A stretch of 9,017 nt of DNA from an uncultured Bacteroidales bacterium (GTDB lineage Bacteria; Bacteroidota; Bacteroidia; Bacteroidales; P3): NCBI GenBank assembly GCA_947174375.1, contig CAMWIS010000061.1:1-9017 (forward strand), read 5' to 3'. The notes below the pieces were generated by a model that did no database searches, was not told the DNA's origin, and saw only the letters and a program-made list of their open reading frames with translations. Within the stretch, counting starts at the first letter, position 1. Each line of letters opens with the position of its first letter. A program made the translations under genes and the position numbers. Of this stretch, positions 5,507 through 9,017 are shown in pieces.

Positions 5507-8417
5507 TTTTCTTCACTTTTGACGGGGCGGCTGACTTCTTCCCCGGTTTTTCGTTTTTAACCGACAGTTTGTCTTTGATATAGCGTGCCGTATAGGAAGC
5601 CTTACAGGCCGGCAGGTCTTCGGGCACGCCCTCGAACAGCACCGTGCCGCCCTGCTTGCCGCCCTCCGGCCCCATGTCGATGACCCAGTCGGCCAACTTG
5701 ATGACATCCGGATGGTGCTCCACCACGATAATCGTATGACCGGCGCGCAACAACGCTTCGAACGACGTCCGCAACTTGTCGATGTCGTGGAAATGCAAGC
5801 CCGTCGTCGGTTCGTCGAAGATGAACAGCGTCGGCTTCTCGGACGCGCCCTTGCGCAGGAAATAAGCCAACTTGATACGCTGCGCCTCGCCGCCCGAAAG
5901 GTCGGACGAGGACTGCCCCAAATGCAGATAGCCGAGCCCGACCGCCTGCAACGTCTTGATTTTCTCCAAAGCCGCGGCCGCATAACGGTTGTCCGGATCT
6001 TCTTCCAAAAACGCCACGGCCTCGTCCACCGTCATTTCCAGCAAATCCGTGATGCACTTGCCCCGGTAACGCACTTCCAGCACTTCGGCCTTGTAACGTT
6101 TGCCCCCGCACGCATCGCAGGTCAGATAGATATCGGCCATAAACTGCATCTCCACCTTCACGCGCCCTTCCCCCTGGCAGGTCTCGCAGCGGCCGCCCTC
6201 GGTGTTGAACGAGAAATAACCGGGCGCATAATGCCGCTCCTTAGCCAACGGCAAGGCCGCGTACAGGTTGCGGATATCGTCGAAAGCCTTGACATAGGTT
6301 ACGGGATTGGAGCGTGTGGAACGGCCGATGGGCTCCTGATCCACCATTTCCACGCCGCCCAGTTGGCCGATGGCGCCGCGCAAGGCTTCGTATTTGCCGG
6401 CCGCATCGCCCGCCCCGCCCAAAGCCCGGCTCAGGGCCGGATAGAGCGTCCGCTTGACGAGCGTGCTTTTGCCCGAACCGCTCACGCCGCTGACCACCGT
6501 CAGCACCTGTAACGGGAACTTGACGGTCAGGTTCTGCAGATTGTTCTCCCGCGCGCCCACCAATTCGATATAATGCCGCCAAGGCCGGCGCGAGAACGGC
6601 ACCGGAATCTGCAATTCGTTCCGCAGATAACGCGCCGTGAGACTTTGCCCTTCTTTTACCATCGTTTCGGGTGACCCGACGAACACGATTTCCCCGCCCT
6701 CATGGCCGGCCAACGGCCCCACATCCACAATCAGGTCGGCCGCCCGCATCATTTCCTCGTCATGTTCCACGACCACCACCGTATTGCCGATGTCGCGCAG
6801 GCGTTGCACGACTTCGATGAGGCGTTGCGTGTCGCGCGGATGCAAGCCGATGCTCGGCTCGTCCAAAATGTACATGGAGCCGACGAGCGAACTGCCCAAC
6901 GCGTTGGCCAAATGGATACGCTGCGCCTCGCCGCCCGAAAGCGTGCCCGAAGCGCGGTTCAGGCTCAGATACGGTACGCCCACCTGCAACAGATACGACA
7001 GCCGCTGCCGGATTTCGGTCAACATCCGCTGGGCCACCGCCTTTTCATGGCTGTTGAGCGCTATGTTTTCGAAAAAGCCGTACAATTCCCCCAACGGCAT
7101 TTCCACGAGTTCCTGTATTGACTTGCCGCCCACCTTGACATAGGCCGCATCGGGCCGCAACCGCGAGCCCTCGCATTCCGGACAGCGCGTCCGCCCGCGG
7201 TAACGGGCCGCCAACACGCGGTACTGCACCTTATAGGCCTGGCTGTCCATAAACTTGAACCAGTCGTCTATGCCTTTAACGCCCTTGCCGCCTTTCCAAA
7301 GCAGTTGCTTCTGCGCACGGTCCAACTCCTTGTAGGGCCGGTGCACCGGGAAGCCGTAAGCGGCCGCATTGCGGATGAACGCCTCTTTCCAAGCGCTCAT
7401 CTTATCGCCGCGCCAACAGGCCACGGCATTTTCATAGACGGAAAGCGACGGATTGGGAATGACGAGTTCTTCGCTCTCGCCCACGATCTGCCCCGTGCCG
7501 CCACAGGTCTTGCACGCGCCATAAGGGTTGTTGAACGCGAAAAAGTTGGGGCTGGGCTTGACGAACGTCATGCCGTCGGCCTCCAAACGGTTGGAGAACG
7601 TCCAAACCCGTTTCCGTTCCGCGTCCTCGCACACGATGCGGCAACGCCCTTCGCCCTCGTTGAACGCCGTCTGCACCGAGTCGAAGACGCGCGAGTAGAA
7701 ACTCTTGTCTTCCGGATGCACGACAAAACGGTCCACGAGCAGGCCGTACCGCCCGTCCAAATCCGCCCACGCCGCCGACGGCACGTCTTCCATGCCGCAG
7801 ACCGCCGAAGCCTCATAATCGTACAACCGACTGAAGCCCATCATTTTCAAGCGTTCCACCTCGCAATGATGGAAATCCGCCGACACTGCCCCGGCCGGCT
7901 TCGGCCGCAGGGGCGACAACACATAGACTTTCAAACCGGCCGACAGGCCGCAGATAAAATCGGTGACATGGCCCACCGAATGCCGGCGCACTTCCTGCCC
8001 CGACACCGGCGAATACAGACGGCCGATGCGCGCATACAACAGCTTCAGGTATTCGTAAATCTCGGTCACGGTACCCACCGTCGAACGCGGATTCTTGCTC
8101 AGGCTTTTCTGTTCGATGGCGATGGCCGGCGCCAAACCCGAGATGAAATCCACCTCCGGTTTGCTCATACGCCCCAAAAACTGACGGGCATACGCGCTGA
8201 GGCTCTCCACATAGCGCCGCTGCCCCTCCGCATACAGCGTATCGAAGACCAAGGACGATTTGCCGGAGCCCGAAAGCCCCGTCACGACCACCAGCCGCCC
8301 GGCCGGGAATTTGAGACTGACGTTTTTGAGATTGTTGACCCTGACGCCACGCAGTTCAATATAACGTTCTGATTCCGTAACCTTTTCTTCTTTCTGCTCT
8401 TTGCGACGCGCGGCCAT
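5490..8417 (-). CDS. uvrA: Excinuclease ABC subunit A (UvrA)
   Basis: Damage-recognition ATPase of nucleotide-excision repair; it dimerises, scans DNA and loads UvrB. The 975 residues contain two ABC ATPase modules. Module 1 has Walker A GLSGSGKSS (47-55), the UvrB-contact region with EGQRRYVESLSAYARQFL (64-81) and AIAIEQKS (98-105), signature LSGGEAQR (493-500), Walker B YILDEPSIGLH (516-526) and EHD (551-553). Module 2 has Walker A GVSGSGKST (644-652), signature LSGGEAQR (840-847), Walker B FIFDEPTTGLH (865-875) and EHH (900-902). The C-terminal zinc module is intact: C744xxC747 and C767xxC770. In the first module the pair C302xxC305 is present (CKTC), but the preceding CxxC of the Escherichia coli protein is replaced by EADGM near 279-283. 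CPEC (412-415) is also present. The tail (about 950-975) is lysine-rich and its last codons overlap murB. The ATG at 8417 is the only good start; a lysine/glutamate-rich leader of about 18 residues precedes the conserved YIELRGVR. Genomes of this phylum can carry several UvrA paralogues, so whether this is the main one is not certain. Confidence 0.96.
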   Translation of the reverse strand: MAARRKEQKEEKVTESERYIELRGVRVNNLKNVSLKFPAGRLVVVTGLSGSGKSSLVFDTLYAEGQRRYVESLSAYARQFLGRMSKPEVDFISGLAPAIAIEQKSLSKNPRSTVGTVTEIYEYLKLLYARIGRLYSPVSGQEVRRHSVGHVTDFICGLSAGLKVYVLSPLRPKPAGAVSADFHHCEVERLKMMGFSRLYDYEASAVCGMEDVPSAAWADLDGRYGLLVDRFVVHPEDKSFYSRVFDSVQTAFNEGEGRCRIVCEDAERKRVWTFSNRLEADGMTFVKPSPNFFAFNNPYGACKTCGGTGQIVGESEELVIPNPSLSVYENAVACWRGDKMSAWKEAFIRNAAAYGFPVHRPYKELDRAQKQLLWKGGKGVKGIDDWFKFMDSQAYKVQYRVLAARYRGRTRCPECEGSRLRPDAAYVKVGGKSIQELVEMPLGELYGFFENIALNSHEKAVAQRMLTEIRQRLSYLLQVGVPYLSLNRASGTLSGGEAQRIHLANALGSSLVGSMYILDEPSIGLHPRDTQRLIEVVQRLRDIGNTVVVVEHDEEMMRAADLIVDVGPLAGHEGGEIVFVGSPETMVKEGQSLTARYLRNELQIPVPFSRRPWRHYIELVGARENNLQNLTVKFPLQVLTVVSGVSGSGKSTLVKRTLYPALSRALGGAGDAAGKYEALRGAIGQLGGVEMVDQEPIGRSTRSNPVTYVKAFDDIRNLYAALPLAKERHYAPGYFSFNTEGGRCETCQGEGRVKVEMQFMADIYLTCDACGGKRYKAEVLEVRYRGKCITDLLEMTVDEAVAFLEEDPDNRYAAAALEKIKTLQAVGLGYLHLGQSSSDLSGGEAQRIKLAYFLRKGASEKPTLFIFDEPTTGLHFHDIDKLRTSFEALLRAGHTIIVVEHHPDVIKLADWVIDMGPEGGKQGGTVLFEGVPEDLPACKASYTARYIKDKLSVKNEKPGKKSAAPSKVKKNGRKE

Positions 8418-8440
8418 TTCCTATACTTTATATAATAGGA

Positions 8441-8448
8441 CAAAAATA
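8441..8448 (-). promoter_or_regulatory. Candidate -7 element for uvrA and the downstream array
   Basis: On the minus strand these bases read TATTTTTG, an exact match to the Bacteroidota primary sigma -7 consensus TAnnTTTG. They end 23 bases before the uvrA ATG, implying a short 5' leader of roughly 20 bases or less. A clear -33 TTTG at the usual spacing of about 19-21 bases is not seen; the T-run ending in G, TTTTTTTG, sits only about 12 bases upstream. This is a pattern match only; transcription start mapping would decide. Confidence 0.5.
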
Positions 8449-8570
8449 CGAAACTTTGCACAAAAAAACGCACCGCCGTCCGGTTCCGGCCGTTCCGCGT
8501 CCGTCCGACGAACTTATAAACTTTCCGCCAACCGCACAAAGCTCTAAATATTATGGATATAACGCTCCGA

Positions 8571-8583
8571 AACCGCGGCGGTT
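8571..8583. repeat. Hyphenated palindrome AACCGC-G-GCGGTT
   Basis: A perfect 6-base inverted repeat around one central G sits in the divergent intergenic region, about 60 bases upstream of the candidate -7 box of the SusC-like gene and about 125 bases from that of uvrA. The one-base centre is too small for an RNA hairpin loop, so a dimeric DNA-binding regulator site is the more natural reading. It is short, and chance occurrence cannot be excluded. Confidence 0.3.
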
Positions 8584-8593
8584 GTGCATAACT

Positions 8594-8613
8594 ATTTTTA
8601 ACATTTTTTAACA
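8594..8613 (+). repeat. Short tandem A/T repeat, TTTTTAACA type
   Basis: Two near-identical units, ATTTTTAACA and then TTTTTTAACA, stand side by side just upstream of the candidate -7 box of the SusC-like gene. They could act as an A/T-rich upstream promoter element or a protein-binding site. No function can be assigned from sequence alone. Confidence 0.3.
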
Positions 8614-8640
8614 AACGTGGCGAAAGTCAAAAAAAATCCT

Positions 8641-8648
8641 TAGCTTTG
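8641..8648 (+). promoter_or_regulatory. Candidate -7 element for the SusC-like gene
   Basis: TAGCTTTG exactly matches TAnnTTTG and would give a 5' leader of about 90 bases, a length that is common ahead of SusC-type genes. No TTTG is found at the expected -33 distance. An alternative arrangement is TTTG at 8656-8659 followed 19 bases later by TATTTTAA (8679-8686), which has the right spacing but a poorer -7 box. The sequence alone does not settle which is used. Confidence 0.45.
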
Positions 8649-8742
8649 TGGTTTGTTTGTATACGCATAGGTGTACCCTATTTTAAGGAATTTTAAGAAA
8701 AGGAAATACATAATTATTAACCATACCAATCAATTATCACGT

Positions 8743-9017
8743 ATGAAGAAAATAGTGCTATTTGCCGTTTCCTTGCTCCTGTTGGGAGTGCAGGTGGCGT
8801 GGGCCCAACGGACGGTGACCGGTAAGGTAACCAGTACCGATGAACCGATGGGGCATCCCCAGGTGGCCGTCAAGGTGCCCGGGACCTCCATAGGCACCGT
8901 GACCAACTTCGACGGTGAGTTCTCGCTTTCCGTACCCGAGGGGGTCAGCAAGCTGGAGTTCTCCTGCTTGGGTCTTACGACCAAGATCGTCGACATTACG
9001 GGCAGCAACATGAATGT
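8743..9017 (+). CDS. SusC/RagA-family TonB-linked outer-membrane receptor, N-terminal part (partial)
   Basis: The frame starts at ATG 8743 and is open to the window edge (91 codons plus two bases). Residues 1-21 are a Sec signal peptide: MKK, a hydrophobic core (IVLFAVSLLLLGVQV) and AWA before Gln22, a good signal peptidase I site. The mature part begins QRTVTGKV and continues with GTSIGTVTNFDGEFSLSVPE, LEFSCLGL and KIVDI. That is the carboxypeptidase-D regulatory-like beta-sandwich found at the N-terminus of SusC/RagA receptors, where the usual pattern is 'GTVTGxV...GT..GT.TD.DG.FSL.VP'. In that family the domain precedes a TonB plug and a 22-strand barrel that imports glycans or peptides with a SusD-type lipoprotein. 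The plug and barrel are outside the window, so another TonB-dependent receptor or a surface protein with the same domain is possible. There is no Shine-Dalgarno sequence before the ATG, as is usual in this phylum. Confidence 0.85.
   Translation, partial: MKKIVLFAVSLLLLGVQVAWAQRTVTGKVTSTDEPMGHPQVAVKVPGTSIGTVTNFDGEFSLSVPEGVSKLEFSCLGLTTKIVDITGSNMN

Larger units (their letters stand above)
8418..8742. promoter_or_regulatory. Divergent intergenic promoter region between uvrA and the SusC-like gene
   Basis: This 325-base stretch separates two divergent genes and is far richer in A+T than the coding DNA around it, except for a G+C-rich block at about 8470-8513. No convincing gene lies in it: the minus-strand frame crossing 8418-8614 has no family features and simply runs into uvrA out of frame. 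It holds candidate promoters for both directions, a 13-base hyphenated palindrome (8571-8583) and a short tandem A/T repeat (8594-8613), listed separately. No terminator, tRNA or riboswitch-like fold was recognised by eye. Confidence 0.75.

Noticed and set aside
7305..8372. A 355-codon plus-strand frame opposite uvrA
   Set aside because: It is antisense to the conserved first ABC module of UvrA and shows the same biased composition and no domain.
8470..8513. G+C-rich block with repeated CGTCC units in the intergenic region, considered as a terminator or REP element
   Set aside because: The units are short direct repeats rather than a good inverted repeat, and there is no hairpin followed by a T-run.
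8282..8614. A 110-codon minus-strand frame crossing the uvrA start into the intergenic region
   Set aside because: It is out of frame with uvrA, has no recognisable features, and spans the candidate uvrA promoter.
8730..9011. A 93-codon minus-strand frame opposite the SusC-like gene
   Set aside because: The plus strand encodes a signal peptide and a recognisable carboxypeptidase-regulatory-like domain; the minus frame has nothing comparable.

Overview
The window is visibly G+C-rich DNA that looks like a chromosomal segment of a member of the Bacteroidota, probably Bacteroidales. Three things point there. A SusC/RagA-type TonB-linked outer-membrane receptor begins at the right edge. Matches to the Bacteroidota -7 promoter element TAnnTTTG lie in the divergent intergenic region, and conventional Shine-Dalgarno sites are mostly weak or absent. 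The aspartokinase, FolC and UvrA proteins also carry sequence features I associate with this phylum. The high G+C would suit an Alistipes-like genus, but that is a guess.

Layout. Bases 1-264 (+) hold the last 87 codons of a secreted parallel beta-helix (choice-of-anchor Q type) protein. It meets the aspartokinase gene tail to tail, and their stop codons share the 4 bases TTAG. From 8417 down to 261 runs a tightly packed minus-strand array, in transcription order: uvrA, a murB-folC fusion, a YfcC/DcuC-family membrane transporter, and a monofunctional aspartokinase. The junctions are a 17-base overlap, a 24-base gap and an 11-base gap, so one transcript is likely. Bases 8418-8742 are an A+T-rich divergent promoter region. 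From 8743 to the edge (+) is the start of the SusC-like receptor: signal peptide plus a carboxypeptidase-regulatory-like domain.

Function. The minus-strand array is mostly housekeeping: nucleotide-excision repair, an early peptidoglycan precursor step, folate polyglutamylation, and entry into the aspartate-family amino acids (lysine/diaminopimelate, threonine, methionine). The transporter's substrate is unknown. The most unusual item is the single 771-codon frame joining a complete type I MurB to a complete FolC with a linker of about 8-10 residues. I see no RNA genes, insertion sequences, CRISPR arrays or phage genes.
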